Shown here: positions 26,531 to 35,740 of the stretch, in pieces
Position numbering within the stretch: the first letter of the stretch is position 1
How the letters are laid out: the number at the start of each line of letters is the position of its first letter
NCBI RefSeq assembly: GCF_015210005.1
Contig: NZ_MU158698.1
Coordinates: forward strand, 2,899,273 to 2,963,272
DNA length: 64,000 nt
Reading direction: 5' to 3'
DNA from: Sphingobacterium hungaricum
Lineage (GTDB): Bacteria; Bacteroidota; Bacteroidia; Sphingobacteriales; Sphingobacteriaceae
Made by a program: the position numbers and the translations under genes
The notes under the pieces: model-generated
Database searches by the model: none
The model's input: only the letters and a program-made list of their open reading frames with translations
Told to the model about the DNA's origin: nothing

Positions 26531-26944
26531 ATGGGAAAGCTCGCTGATATAAAAACAAAACCTACTGAAATCGATGCTTCTGAATTTTTGGCGTCTGTTG
26601 AGGACAAACAGAGGCGAGAGGATAGTTTTGCTATAGTTCGTTTACTAGAAGAACTTACAGGTGAAGTAGCTAAAATGTGGGGAGCTTCTTTGATTGGATT
26701 TGGACATTTGATCTATAAAAGTCCGAAAACGGGAAGAGAAGTGGAGTGGTTTAAGGTTGGCTTTTCTCCACGTAAGTCGAATTTATCGATTCATCTGGTC
26801 GCTGATTTAAATTTGTATTCCGATTTATTTGACAAACTTGGAAAACATAAGCTCGGGTCGGGATGTTTATACATCACGAAATTAAGCGATGTGAATGTGG
26901 ATGTATTGAAATCGATCCTCAAAGGAGCTTTTGAAACGAAATAA
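26531..26944 (+). CDS. DUF1801 domain protein
   Basis: A cytoplasmic protein of 137 residues. The DUF1801 (YdhG-like) pattern is visible: a basic opening, RREDSFAIVRLLEELTGE, KMWGASLIGFGHL, EVEWFKVGFSPRKSNLSIHL, and a C-terminal YITKLSDVNVDVLKSIL. Function unknown; members often lie beside small regulators or oxidoreductases, as here (AraC and SDR genes follow). Confidence 0.85.
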   Translation: MGKLADIKTKPTEIDASEFLASVEDKQRREDSFAIVRLLEELTGEVAKMWGASLIGFGHLIYKSPKTGREVEWFKVGFSPRKSNLSIHLVADLNLYSDLFDKLGKHKLGSGCLYITKLSDVNVDVLKSILKGAFETK

Positions 26945-26969
26945 TTCTTTTGTCTTTAGATGACAAATT

Positions 26970-27344
26970 ATGGAAGAAAAAGTGAAAACTAATAGAAGAG
27001 CTGACGAAATCTCGAAAATGTACTTTGCGTTTTTGGATCAGCATATACAAGATGTTTCCTCCGGAAAGCTGGACGATTTTATGGAACTTAACCAGATTGC
27101 CAGCGAATTGTTTATCTCGCATCAGCATTTATCCGATACGATACAGCGCGAAACAGGCCATCATCCTTGCTATTTCTACGACAGTAAGATTATTGAGCAA
27201 GCTCAGAAACTGCTGTTGGAAAATGAACTATCTGTTGCCGCTGTCGCAAGAACATTGACTTATGATCCTTCAAATTTCTCTAAGTTTTTTAAGAAAATGG
27301 TAGGCCAGACTCCGAAGGCCTGGGTCTTAAAACATAAAAATTAA
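26970..27344 (+). CDS. AraC-family regulator consisting almost only of the DNA-binding domain
   Basis: A protein of 124 residues, against about 280 for typical AraC regulators. The two helix-turn-helix units are present from about residue 28: ELFISHQHLSDTIQRETGHHPCYFY, then AQKLLLENELSVAAVARTLTYDPSNFSKFFKKMVGQTP, a good second HTH and AraC signature. There is no cupin sensor; only about 27 leading residues precede the domain. It may be controlled by its own level or by a partner. Likely regulates the SDR gene 72 bp downstream. A TTTGTC/GACAAA hairpin sits directly before its ATG. Confidence 0.8.
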   Translation: MEEKVKTNRRADEISKMYFAFLDQHIQDVSSGKLDDFMELNQIASELFISHQHLSDTIQRETGHHPCYFYDSKIIEQAQKLLLENELSVAAVARTLTYDPSNFSKFFKKMVGQTPKAWVLKHKN

Positions 27345-27416
27345 TATTCCGAAAAGTTCACCATTAAAGCCATGATCTATTCGTGAAATTTGATGTATTC
27401 AAATAAAAAATAGATT

Positions 27417-28172
27417 ATGTCAAGAAATGATTTAAACGGAAAAGTAGTTTTAATTGCCGGAGGTGCAAAAAACTTAGGTGGTTTGCTGAGCAGAGATTTT
27501 GCGGCAAAAGGAGCGAAGGTAGCCATTCATTACAACAGTGATGAAACAAAACCAGAAGCAGAGCAAACATTAGCCGACATCGAAGCTATCGGTGGACAAG
27601 CATTTTTGTTTCAAGCGGATCTCACCCAAATCGAGCATATCAAAGCATTCTTTGATCAGACGAAAGCACATTTTGGTGGAATCGATATTGCCATCAATAC
27701 AGTAGGTCGTGTCCTAAAGAAGCCATTTACGGAAACTACCGAGGAAGAGTACAACAGCATGTTTGCTATCAACTCTAAAGTCGCTTATTTCTTCATCCAA
27801 GAAGCCGGAAAGCAGCTGAACGATAATGGCAAGATTTGTACGATCGTGACTTCATTATTAGCAGCCTTCACCGGATACTATTCTACTTACGCTGGCGCTA
27901 AAGCTCCAGTTGAGGATTTCACGAGAGCAGCATCGAAAGAATTTGGCCCACGGGGAATTTCTGTTTCCGCGGTTGCTCCAGGCCCGATGGATACGCCGTT
28001 CTTCTACGGACAAGAAAGTCCAGAAGCGGTTGCTTACCATAAATCAGCTTCGGATTTAGGTGGTTTGACGGATATTAAGGATATCGCGCCAATCGTAGAA
28101 TTTTTAGTGTCAGATGGATGGTGGATCACTGGCCAAACTATTTTCGCCAATGGCGGTTATACCACACGATAA
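27417..28172 (+). CDS. SDR family oxidoreductase
   Basis: A short-chain dehydrogenase of 251 residues. Cofactor motif GGAKNLGG near residue 15 (a variant of TGxxxGxG), DLT at the adenine pocket, NTVGR in place of NNAG, catalytic Ser about 144 and YAGAK (about 157-161) with Tyr and Lys. PGPMDTPF gives the usual C-terminal loop. It is most like the 3-oxoacyl-ACP-reductase-like subfamily, NAD(P)H-dependent; substrate unknown. The AraC gene immediately upstream is its likely regulator. Confidence 0.85.
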   Translation: MSRNDLNGKVVLIAGGAKNLGGLLSRDFAAKGAKVAIHYNSDETKPEAEQTLADIEAIGGQAFLFQADLTQIEHIKAFFDQTKAHFGGIDIAINTVGRVLKKPFTETTEEEYNSMFAINSKVAYFFIQEAGKQLNDNGKICTIVTSLLAAFTGYYSTYAGAKAPVEDFTRAASKEFGPRGISVSAVAPGPMDTPFFYGQESPEAVAYHKSASDLGGLTDIKDIAPIVEFLVSDGWWITGQTIFANGGYTTR

Positions 28173-28188
28173 GGTTTAGCCAAAATCT

Positions 28189-28226
28189 ATTCCCTTCCTT
28201 TTCGTCAGAGCAAAGAGGAGGGGAAT
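28189..28226 (+). terminator. possible terminator hairpin of the SDR gene
   Basis: ATTCCC pairs with GGGAAT, extended inward by TTCC/GGAG-like pairs with a bulge. It lacks a real T-run, so it may be only a structural hairpin. Confidence 0.35.
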
Positions 28227-28716
28227 TTGATTCGAATGACAGGTGAAGGCCGAATTTACTAAAATAATCAATACAGGTTTTATTCTCGTCGCTCGATTTA
28301 TAACCTTAACAAATCAGTGGAGTATTTCCAAAAATATTTGTTTTGCGGAATTTTTTCGTGGAGCAGGTGCTTTAATGATTATTTGTATGTAAATCAGTCT
28401 AAAGGAATTCATCGAAGTGACAATAGAAACTCCATTTTTATTGCTCAATCTTCATGTATCTAATTGCAATATCCCAGCAAAAAATTAGAAAGTATTATTT
28501 TTCTGCTGCGGAAGAAAATTTCTTCTAATCTAATCAATTCCGGTAATCGTTTTGTGTATTCTTAAACTCCCAAATCGCGGTCAGTTTAACAGCCTGGAAA
28601 TTTCAGCTTTGTGTTTTTTTGTAAATCGATTATCTGTATGTATGAAATTAATTGTGTAGCTAAGTGGCTACAATCAGTGTTTTATTTCTACACTTTTCAT
28701 TTATTTGTCATAAAAA

Positions 28717-28732
28717 TCAAACAAATGTTTGA
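28717..28732. promoter_or_regulatory. TetR-type operator
   Basis: TCAAACAAATGTTTGA is a 16-bp palindrome (arms TCAAACA/TGTTTGA). It overlaps the -33 element of the promoter just upstream of the TetR gene, the expected arrangement for autorepression of the whole pump operon. The half-site resembles those of known AcrR/TetR regulators. Confidence 0.7.
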
Positions 28733-28758
28733 TTGAATTTGTAAAACATTTACATTTG
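28728..28758 (+). promoter_or_regulatory. promoter of the efflux operon
   Basis: A -33 TTTG at 28728-28731 and a -7 TACATTTG at 28751-28758 are separated by 19 bp, the Bacteroidota arrangement. A start near 28765 would leave a very short leader before the TetR ATG. Confidence 0.65.
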
Positions 28759-28774
28759 TGCACAAATTAAATTT

Positions 28775-29407
28775 ATGGCAACGAAAGAGGAACACATATT
28801 ATTGCATGCGGAACAGATAATCGCAACGCAAGGATATAATGGAACGTCTGTCCGAGATATTGCCGCTAAGGCAAAAGTCAACATTTCAATGATTTCGTAT
28901 TATTTCGGTTCGAAAGAAAAATTGATGGAGGCGCTGTTCAAGTGGCGCATGGATTCAGGAATTCATTTTGCGCAAGAAATCCTTGAAAATCCTGATTATT
29001 CAGAAGTCGAAAAGATTGAATTGATTTTATACAATTATGTCAATCGTGTAAAAAAGCTGAAAAACTTTTACCTGATCATGCAAACGCAACAGGTTATTTC
29101 CCAGAACAAAATCATTAATGATCTTTTGAAAAATTACAGGTTGAGGTATATTCAACTCTTGCAATTATTGATTGAAAGCGGTCAAGAGAAGGGCATTTTT
29201 AAAAACAACCCAAATTTATTCTTTATCCATACCACGCTCACTGGAACTTTATTCAATGCTATTAACGGCATGCAATTGTACAAAGATTTTGCTGATGACG
29301 AAGTCAGCAAATTATCCGAAGCGAAATTCAAAGACTATTACTTTGAAAATCTATTCATTCATTTAAAATCACTATTAAAAAACCTTTTGGGTTATGAAAA
29401 CAAGTAA
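28775..29407 (+). CDS. TetR/AcrR family transcriptional repressor
   Basis: A regulator of 210 residues. The N-terminal HTH (about 13-60) reads IIATQGYNGTSVRDIAAKAKV and SYYFGSKEKLMEALF; the C-terminal ligand-binding domain is helical and not diagnostic. First gene of a four-gene operon with a tripartite multidrug exporter, whose coding start overlaps it by 14 bp. The palindrome in its own promoter supports control of the pump by this protein. Confidence 0.92.
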   Translation: MATKEEHILLHAEQIIATQGYNGTSVRDIAAKAKVNISMISYYFGSKEKLMEALFKWRMDSGIHFAQEILENPDYSEVEKIELILYNYVNRVKKLKNFYLIMQTQQVISQNKIINDLLKNYRLRYIQLLQLLIESGQEKGIFKNNPNLFFIHTTLTGTLFNAINGMQLYKDFADDEVSKLSEAKFKDYYFENLFIHLKSLLKNLLGYENK

Positions 29408-30710
29408 TAAGCTGTCATTGCTATTGGTGTTTTTGTTCGCGTCGCAGACTATTCTTGAGGCGCAAACTGTAAAGACACTTCGATTTGAAGAAGCTATCGC
29501 CATGGGCATGAGCAATAGCAAAGTACTAAAAGTAGATGAGGCAAAAGTAGACCAGTCTATGGCGGATTTGTTGGAAGCAAAAAATCAACTTTTGCCAAAT
29601 CTAAACCTATCTGGTTCGTACTTACGTTTAGCGAAGGCTAACGTGAATTTCAAAATTCCGACTGGTTCTGCAGAGGGAGGTTCGGTTCCAGATGTCAATT
29701 CAGCATTGTATGGTTCTGCGAATTTATCATGGCCGATTTTTGCAGGTGGACGAATCCAATATGGGATTCAATCGGCAAAGTATCTCGTCGAAGCATCTAA
29801 ACTGGATGTCGAAAATCAGAAGGATCAGGTGGCTTATACCATTGCAGAAGCATACAACAACTTATTCAAAGCCAATAAAGCAATTGAGGTTTTGGAAGAA
29901 AGTTTAAGGACGGCTCAAGCACGCGATTCATCATTTTTAAAATTGGAGCAAAATGGCATTCTGGCAAGAAATGACCGGTTAAAAGCGCAGTTGCAGACAT
30001 CCGACATTGAACTTCAATTGTTAGATGCTAAAAACAATTATGCTGTAGCCAACATCAATATGGATTTGTTGCTAGGCTTGCCAGAAGAAACGTGGATTGA
30101 AGTTGATTCAAATTATTTGGACCAAAATAATAACCTTGAAGCGAATGATTATTATTTGGAACAAGCATTCAAAAATAGAAAGGACATTCAGGCGTTGGAT
30201 TTGAATAGAAAGGCAGCAAGTTTGCAAACGAAATCAGCAAAATCAATTTATTATCCCACTATTGCTTTGACTGGGGGTTATGTTGCCGCAGATATTCCAA
30301 AAGTGTTAACGGTTACGAACGCGTTGAATGCCGGTATTGGAATACAATACAATCTGAGCAGTTTGTATAAAAAGAATTCAGGGCTGATGCGTTCGAAATC
30401 CATTGAAAAACAATTGAAAGCGAGCAATGACCTATTAAGCGATCAAGTGACTTTGGCTGTGAAAAGGGATTTTCAAAATGATGTTTTTGCAAATCGCAAG
30501 ACCGAAGTTTTTGAACGTGCTTTGGTACAGGCGGAAGAGAACTATCGGATTACACACAATAAATTTGATAACGGATTGGCAACAATGACCGAATTATTAG
30601 ACGCGGATACCGCGCGGCTAGCGTCACGAGTGAACCTGACAAATTCAAAAGCTGATGCAAGTTTAGCACACAAAAAATTATTACAAACATCAGGACTTAT
30701 CAACCAATAA
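29394..30710 (+). CDS. TolC family outer-membrane efflux protein
   Basis: Outer-membrane channel of the pump, 438 residues. Signal peptide ending ILEAQ, then the TolC pattern of duplicated helical hairpins: RFEEAIAMGMSNSKVL, GSYLRL, LSWPIFAGGR, VAYTIAEAYNNLFKA, LGLPEE and a second repeat with FDNGLATMTELLDADTARLASRVN. It gives the exit duct for the HlyD-type adaptor and the inner-membrane MFS pump encoded next. Overlap of 14 bp with the TetR gene. Confidence 0.92.
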   Translation: MKTSNKLSLLLVFLFASQTILEAQTVKTLRFEEAIAMGMSNSKVLKVDEAKVDQSMADLLEAKNQLLPNLNLSGSYLRLAKANVNFKIPTGSAEGGSVPDVNSALYGSANLSWPIFAGGRIQYGIQSAKYLVEASKLDVENQKDQVAYTIAEAYNNLFKANKAIEVLEESLRTAQARDSSFLKLEQNGILARNDRLKAQLQTSDIELQLLDAKNNYAVANINMDLLLGLPEETWIEVDSNYLDQNNNLEANDYYLEQAFKNRKDIQALDLNRKAASLQTKSAKSIYYPTIALTGGYVAADIPKVLTVTNALNAGIGIQYNLSSLYKKNSGLMRSKSIEKQLKASNDLLSDQVTLAVKRDFQNDVFANRKTEVFERALVQAEENYRITHNKFDNGLATMTELLDADTARLASRVNLTNSKADASLAHKKLLQTSGLINQ

Positions 30711-30721
30711 AATTCAAGACC

Positions 30722-31831
30722 ATGTCTACAGAAATAAATACCACAGAATTAGAAGTTAAAAAGAAAAAGAACCCACTGTCTTATGTCATCATCGCAATTG
30801 TGCTGGTCGCTGCGATTTCGTACGGAGTACATATTTACCGATACGGACAGGTTCATGAAGAAACAGATGATGCACAAATTGCAGCTGATGTTAGTCCGGT
30901 TATCTCCAAAGTGTCGGGATACATTGCAGAAGTGAAAGTCAATGACAATCAATTTGTGAACAAGGGCGATACGTTAATCGTTTTGGACAACCGCGACCAA
31001 CAGATTCAATTGGCACAAGCAGAAGCTGCGTTGGAAACTGCAAAAAGCAATGTAAATTCTGCACAAGCTGGCGCGAGTGCGGCTTCACAAAATATCAATA
31101 CTTCAAAAGCGGCTATTGCGACAGCAAACGCACAGATAGAAGCAGCAAAGGTAAATGTTTGGCGTACGACGCAGGATTTGGCTCGCTACGAAAATCTAGT
31201 CAAAGACCATTCAATTACACAACAGCAATACGAACAAGCTTTGGCAGCTAAAGAAACCGCCGATAAGCAATTGCAAATTTTAGTTGAACAAAAGAATCAA
31301 GCTACGCAACAAACAGGAAGTGTGAGCTCGCAGTCAAATGCAACTTCACAACAAATCGGAATTGCAAATTCCATGGTGAAGCAACGTGAAGTGGATGTAG
31401 AAATAGCAAAACTGAATCTTTCCTATACTGTTATTCTCGCGCCTGAAAGCGGCTTTGTTTCCAAAATCCCAGTGAACAAAGGCCAGTTTCTTCAAGCCGG
31501 TTCGCAGCTGTTTAGTTTAGTGATGAGCAACAACAAATGGGTAGTGGCGAATTTTAAAGAAACGCAGATTACCAAAATGGTTGAAGGCCAAAAAGTAGAG
31601 ATAGAAATCGATGCTTACCCAGACCAAAAATTTGAAGGAATTGTAAGTTCTTTTTCTCCAGCTACGGGTTCTACTTTTTCATTGCTTCCGCCAGATAACG
31701 CAAGCGGAAATTTTGTAAAAGTTGTACAGCGTTTGCCTGTAAAAATATCGTTTGAACATATCGACCCTAAAGTAACGGAAAAATTGCGCGTGGGCATGAA
31801 TGTCAAAGTTAATGTATCCTTAAAAAGTTAA
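30722..31831 (+). CDS. HlyD/EmrA family periplasmic adaptor
   Basis: A membrane-fusion protein of 369 residues. N-terminal membrane anchor (about 20-38), the EETDDAQIAADVSPV start of EmrA-like adaptors, biotinyl-lipoyl half-motifs (GYIAEVKVNDNQFVNKGDTLIVLD and VILAPESGFVSKIPVNKGQFL), a long Ala/Gln-rich coiled coil between them (about 95-215) and a beta-barrel domain WVVANFKETQITKM. Couples the MFS pump to the TolC channel. Confidence 0.93.
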   Translation: MSTEINTTELEVKKKKNPLSYVIIAIVLVAAISYGVHIYRYGQVHEETDDAQIAADVSPVISKVSGYIAEVKVNDNQFVNKGDTLIVLDNRDQQIQLAQAEAALETAKSNVNSAQAGASAASQNINTSKAAIATANAQIEAAKVNVWRTTQDLARYENLVKDHSITQQQYEQALAAKETADKQLQILVEQKNQATQQTGSVSSQSNATSQQIGIANSMVKQREVDVEIAKLNLSYTVILAPESGFVSKIPVNKGQFLQAGSQLFSLVMSNNKWVVANFKETQITKMVEGQKVEIEIDAYPDQKFEGIVSSFSPATGSTFSLLPPDNASGNFVKVVQRLPVKISFEHIDPKVTEKLRVGMNVKVNVSLKS

Positions 31832-31841
31832 ATAACCCATA

Positions 31842-33419
31842 ATGGAAGATTCATTAGTCGAATACGGATTTCGACGTGGCATCATTACCATTACCGCGAT
31901 TCTATGTGCTTTATTGGAAATTGTCGATTCGACAATTGTCAATGTCGCATTGAATGACATGAAAGGTAATTTAGGAGCCACTTTATCCGAAGTAGGTTGG
32001 GTAATTACAGCATATGCCATTGGTAACGTGATTATCGTTCCGATGACAAGCTGGTTGTCCGCACAATTTGGAAGACGGAATTATTTCGCAGCATCCATTA
32101 TTATATTTACGGTATTTTCTTTTCTATGTGGAAATGCCAGCAACATTTGGGAATTGGTGTTTTTTCGTTTATGCCAAGGAATCGGAGGCGGTGCATTGTT
32201 AGTGACTTCACAGACGATTATCACCGAATCCTATCCACTGGAAAAACGGAGCATGGCCCAAGCAATTTATGGTCTAGGTGTGATTATCGGGCCGACATTA
32301 GGGCCACCGTTGGGCGGATACATTGTCGATAATTACAGCTGGCCATATATTTTTTATATCAATATTCCGATCGGGATTGCAGCAACGCTGATGACTTTGC
32401 AGTTTGTGAAGAGCCCAAAATATGCGGAGAAACGAAGTGCTTCGCAAGTGGATTGGTTGGGGATTGTCCTGTTGGCGATCACGGTTGGATCACTGCAATA
32501 TATTTTGGAAAAAGGGCATGAAGATGATTGGTTTGAAAGCCAAACAATTGTTATTCTAACGATTTCAGCTGTTGTCGGATTTGTTCTGTTTTTATGGCGT
32601 GAATTGACCTTCAAATTTCCAATTGTTGAACTGCGTGTGTTGAAGAATGGTAATTTGCGGATAGGTACATTGATGTCATTTATTTTAGGATTTGGTCTAT
32701 ATGGTTCTACATTTATTGTGCCCTTATATACTCAAAGTATCTTGGGATGGACGGCGTTGCAAGCTGGCGCGCTAATGATTCCGGCTGCATTGACCACAGC
32801 TTTCATGATGCCGATTATCGGACGCTTGCTGACCAAAGGTGTGAAACAGCAAGTGTTGGTTGCTTTGGGTTTGCTGATCTTCTTTACTTATAGCTTCTGG
32901 GGTTACAAAATATTGACTCCAGACACTGGAAAAGATGCATTCTTTTGGATGCTGATTGTTCGCGGAATGGGATTGGGACTATTATTTATTCCGATTACAT
33001 CCCTGTCGTTAAGTACTCTAAAAGGGCAGGAGATAGGACAGGGCGCTGCATTTACAGGAATGATGCGCCAATTAGGCGGTTCATTCGGTATTGCTGCAAT
33101 TACTACATTTATCGCGAATAGAACCATGCTTTTTAGAAATGATTTAGTGGGAAAATTGGATGTGAATAGTCTGGATGTACAACAAAGGGTTGCTGCCTTG
33201 AAAGCTGGATTTATGGCTAAAGGAATGACCCCAGATGTTGCTTTGCAATCTGCTTACAAATCGCTGGATTATGCCGTGACGAAGCAAGCAACAGTTTTAT
33301 CTTACATGGATGTATTTCTTTATTTAGGGCTGGTATTTTTGGTTTGTATTCCTTTTGTGCTGTTGGTCCGTGAGAAAAAAGGAGGTGCGAAGGTGGATTT
33401 AAGCGAGGCGATGCACTAA
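31842..33419 (+). CDS. DHA2 family MFS multidrug exporter (EmrB/QacA type)
   Basis: Inner-membrane drug:proton antiporter of 525 residues and about fourteen helices, as in EmrB. Motifs: LEIVDSTIVNVALNDM (motif D1), WVITAYAIGNVIIVPMTSWLSAQFGRRN (motif A), RLCQGIGGGALL and GPTLGPPLGGYIVDNYSWPYIFYINIP (motif C). Last gene of the operon; a hairpin terminator follows 33 bp later. Substrate range cannot be read from sequence; the outer-membrane and adaptor partners argue for export of amphiphilic compounds. Confidence 0.93.
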   Translation: MEDSLVEYGFRRGIITITAILCALLEIVDSTIVNVALNDMKGNLGATLSEVGWVITAYAIGNVIIVPMTSWLSAQFGRRNYFAASIIIFTVFSFLCGNASNIWELVFFRLCQGIGGGALLVTSQTIITESYPLEKRSMAQAIYGLGVIIGPTLGPPLGGYIVDNYSWPYIFYINIPIGIAATLMTLQFVKSPKYAEKRSASQVDWLGIVLLAITVGSLQYILEKGHEDDWFESQTIVILTISAVVGFVLFLWRELTFKFPIVELRVLKNGNLRIGTLMSFILGFGLYGSTFIVPLYTQSILGWTALQAGALMIPAALTTAFMMPIIGRLLTKGVKQQVLVALGLLIFFTYSFWGYKILTPDTGKDAFFWMLIVRGMGLGLLFIPITSLSLSTLKGQEIGQGAAFTGMMRQLGGSFGIAAITTFIANRTMLFRNDLVGKLDVNSLDVQQRVAALKAGFMAKGMTPDVALQSAYKSLDYAVTKQATVLSYMDVFLYLGLVFLVCIPFVLLVREKKGGAKVDLSEAMH

Positions 33420-33445
33420 AAATTCAAAAGTAAAAAGTAAAAATT

Positions 33446-33483
33446 CAAAAAAATGGGCAGAGACTAATCTGCTCATTTTTTTA
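33446..33483. terminator. bidirectional hairpin terminator
   Basis: ATGGGCAGA and TCTGCTCAT form a 9-bp stem with one G-U around GACTAA, with an A-run on the left and a T-run on the right, so it can end both the efflux operon and the convergent lipoprotein gene. Confidence 0.75.
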
Positions 33484-33496
33484 TGATAATCATGAG

Positions 33497-33883
33497 TTAC
33501 TTGATCTCTTCTAAACTACTAATGATCTTCGATGTATGATCTTTGATGCGCATGTTCACACGAGCATCTTTGTCAGAGCTGTTTTTTACCTTGATGTTCG
33601 AATTTGCAGAAATAACCAAATCAAAATCTTGTTTCGGCTCAAGGGTTATTTTACTCGATGGAGTTTCCAAAACGATAAGTTGAGAAGATACGTTTTTTCC
33701 TCGGATAGAAAATGGTTGATTGTCCTCAGTAGAAATGATAAAAACATTATTTTTTGGAATAATTTTATTGATTTGCAGCACATTAACTTCAATGTCTTTT
33801 TTAGTTGCACAGTTCGTTAATAAAAGAGTTAATGTTAGACAAGCCATTAATTTCACAGACTTTAAAATGGTAACAGATTTCAT
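33497..33883 (-). CDS. small putative lipoprotein
   Basis: A protein of 128 residues, starting at the ATG before the export signal (MKSVTILKSVKLMACLTLTLLLTNC, lipidation Cys25); the longer open frame adds 23 residues before it. The mature part is predicted all-beta and hydrophilic (ETPSSKITLEPKQDFDLVISANSNIKVKNSSD). No family recognised. It converges with the efflux operon. Confidence 0.6.
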   Translation of the reverse strand: MKSVTILKSVKLMACLTLTLLLTNCATKKDIEVNVLQINKIIPKNNVFIISTEDNQPFSIRGKNVSSQLIVLETPSSKITLEPKQDFDLVISANSNIKVKNSSDKDARVNMRIKDHTSKIISSLEEIK

Positions 33884-34048
33884 GTATGGATTTTTGGATA
33901 AAAGATTTAATTTTTCTGACAAATATAGAAATAACACGAAATATTTTTCCATAAGGATAGAGGCAATATAACAGTTCGGTTAGTTTGCTATCTCAATTAA
34001 ATTTCTACTGATCTACGATTTGAAAATGCACAAACTGCAAAATAAATT

Positions 34049-34056
34049 TACCTTTG
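34049..34056 (+). promoter_or_regulatory. -7 box of the SulP gene (TACCTTTG)
   Basis: Matches TAnnTTTG, 15 bp before the ATG. The nearest TTTG upstream is too far (26 bp), so the -33 element is weak or absent. Confidence 0.45.
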
Positions 34057-34070
34057 AAAAAAATAGCTAG

Positions 34071-35573
34071 ATGTCGACGCGAACACCATTCTTTGATTTT
34101 TCTCAAAAGATAAATTATAAAACCGAATTATTAGCGGGAGTCACGGTCGCAATGACCATGATGCCAGAATCTTTGTCCTTCGCCATCTTGGCTGGATTTC
34201 CTCCTTTAGTCGGATTGTACGCAGCTTTTATTATGGGTTTGGTTACGGCAATCTTTGGAGGAAGGCCGGGATTGATTTCTGGTGGAGCCGGAGCGACAGT
34301 TATAGTATTGATTGCCTTAATGAAATCACATGGTTTAGAATATGTTTTTGCTGCTGTTGCGTTGGCCGGAGTGATTCAGATTTTGATAGGCATTTTTAAA
34401 TTAAGCAAGTTCGTTCGCCTGGTTCCACAACCAGTGATGTATGGATTTGTGAACGGTCTGGCTGTGGTTATTTTCCTATCGCAGTTAGAACAATTTAAGA
34501 CGGTGGTGAATGGCGAAGAAGTTTGGCTTTCGGGTGCTGCATTGTGGACCATGCTCGGATTAGTTGCGGTGACAATAGCTATTGTTTTTGTTTTTCCCAA
34601 AATCAGCAAGGCGGTACCTGCTTCTCTAGTTGCGATTATTGTGGTGTTTGCGCTTGTTTTAGGTTTTGGAATAGAAACTAAAACCGTGAACGACATTGCC
34701 TCTGTAAGTGGCGGATTTCCTCCTTTTCATATTCCGAATGTTCCTTTAACTTTCGACATGCTAAAAGTTATCGCACCTTATGCATTGATTATGGCTTGTG
34801 TCGGCTTGACGGAAGGATTGTTGACTTTAAATCTTGTCGATGAGATCACACGAACTAGAGGAAATGGTAATCGGGAATGTGTTGCTCAGGGAAGTGCCAA
34901 TATCCTAAATGGATTCTTCTTTGGCATGGGCGGATGCCCAATGATTGCGCAAACCTTAGTCAATCTTTCTGCTGGCGCGAGAGCACGTTTATCTGGAATA
35001 GTAGCTTCTCTAACCATTTTATTAATTATTCTTTTTGGTGCCCCAATCATCGGGCAATTGCCAATGGCAGCGTTGACAGGAGTGATGGTTATGGTCGCTA
35101 TCGGAACATTCGAATGGATTAGTTTTCGTGTCATCAATAAAATGCCGAAACAGGATATTTTCGTCGGAATTTTAGTTGCGTTAATAACCATATTTCTTCA
35201 TAATCTGGCGCTAGCGGTACTTATAGGAGTGATTATTTCCGCGCTGGTTTTCGCTTGGGAAAGTGCGAAACGCATTCGGGCACGGAAGTTTATCGACGAG
35301 CACGGTATTAAGCACTATGAGATCTATGGGCCTTTGTTTTTCGGTTCGGTAACAGCGTTTATAGAAAAATTTGAAATCGATGAAGATCCCGATGAGGTTA
35401 TTATAGATTTCAAAGACAGCCGTGTCAGCGATATGTCTGCAATCGATGCATTGCACAAGATATCCGACCGCTACCGTAAAGCTGGTAAAAGGGTGCGTTT
35501 AGCGAACTTAAGTGAAGATAGCCTCGTGTTGTTGGAAAATGCAAAAGAAGTTGTTGATGTGGAACTGATTTGA
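34071..35573 (+). CDS. SulP family inorganic anion transporter
   Basis: A transporter of 500 residues with about a dozen helices and a C-terminal STAS domain (about 425-500, FGSVTAFIEKFEID and VIIDFKDSRVSDMSAIDAL). SulP signatures: LLAGVTVAMTMMPESLSFAILAGFPPLVGLYAAF, FGGRPGLISGGAGATVIV, GLTEGLLTLNLVDEIT and ECVAQGSANILNGFFFGMGGCPMIAQT. Members carry sulfate, bicarbonate or other anions; which one is not evident. Single gene. Confidence 0.93.
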   Translation: MSTRTPFFDFSQKINYKTELLAGVTVAMTMMPESLSFAILAGFPPLVGLYAAFIMGLVTAIFGGRPGLISGGAGATVIVLIALMKSHGLEYVFAAVALAGVIQILIGIFKLSKFVRLVPQPVMYGFVNGLAVVIFLSQLEQFKTVVNGEEVWLSGAALWTMLGLVAVTIAIVFVFPKISKAVPASLVAIIVVFALVLGFGIETKTVNDIASVSGGFPPFHIPNVPLTFDMLKVIAPYALIMACVGLTEGLLTLNLVDEITRTRGNGNRECVAQGSANILNGFFFGMGGCPMIAQTLVNLSAGARARLSGIVASLTILLIILFGAPIIGQLPMAALTGVMVMVAIGTFEWISFRVINKMPKQDIFVGILVALITIFLHNLALAVLIGVIISALVFAWESAKRIRARKFIDEHGIKHYEIYGPLFFGSVTAFIEKFEIDEDPDEVIIDFKDSRVSDMSAIDALHKISDRYRKAGKRVRLANLSEDSLVLLENAKEVVDVELI

Positions 35574-35642
35574 TAAAATTAACACTAAAAATAAAAACTT
35601 TCACGCTTGTATATTTTATTTCCACTAAAAGTGTTTAATTTA

Positions 35643-35650
35643 TAACTTTG
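35643..35650 (+). promoter_or_regulatory. -7 box before the ECF sigma gene (TAACTTTG)
   Basis: Matches TAnnTTTG. A transcript start near 35657 would precede both candidate start codons of the sigma gene. No clear -33 element. Confidence 0.4.
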
Positions 35651-35740
35651 ATTTTTGCTTTGTAATAAAGTGTGGGTTATTGGGCTGTTCCAATTTTTGC
35701 TAATTATAAATTTGCTTTCTTAATTATATTTTTTAAAACT

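Larger units (their letters stand above)
28173..28774. other. intergenic region before the efflux operon
   Basis: About 600 bp. It starts with a possible terminator of the SDR gene and a short piece resembling the interspersed repeat (GATTCGAATGACAGG, near 28228-28243). It ends with the operator and promoter of the TetR gene. I see nothing coding between. Confidence 0.5.
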
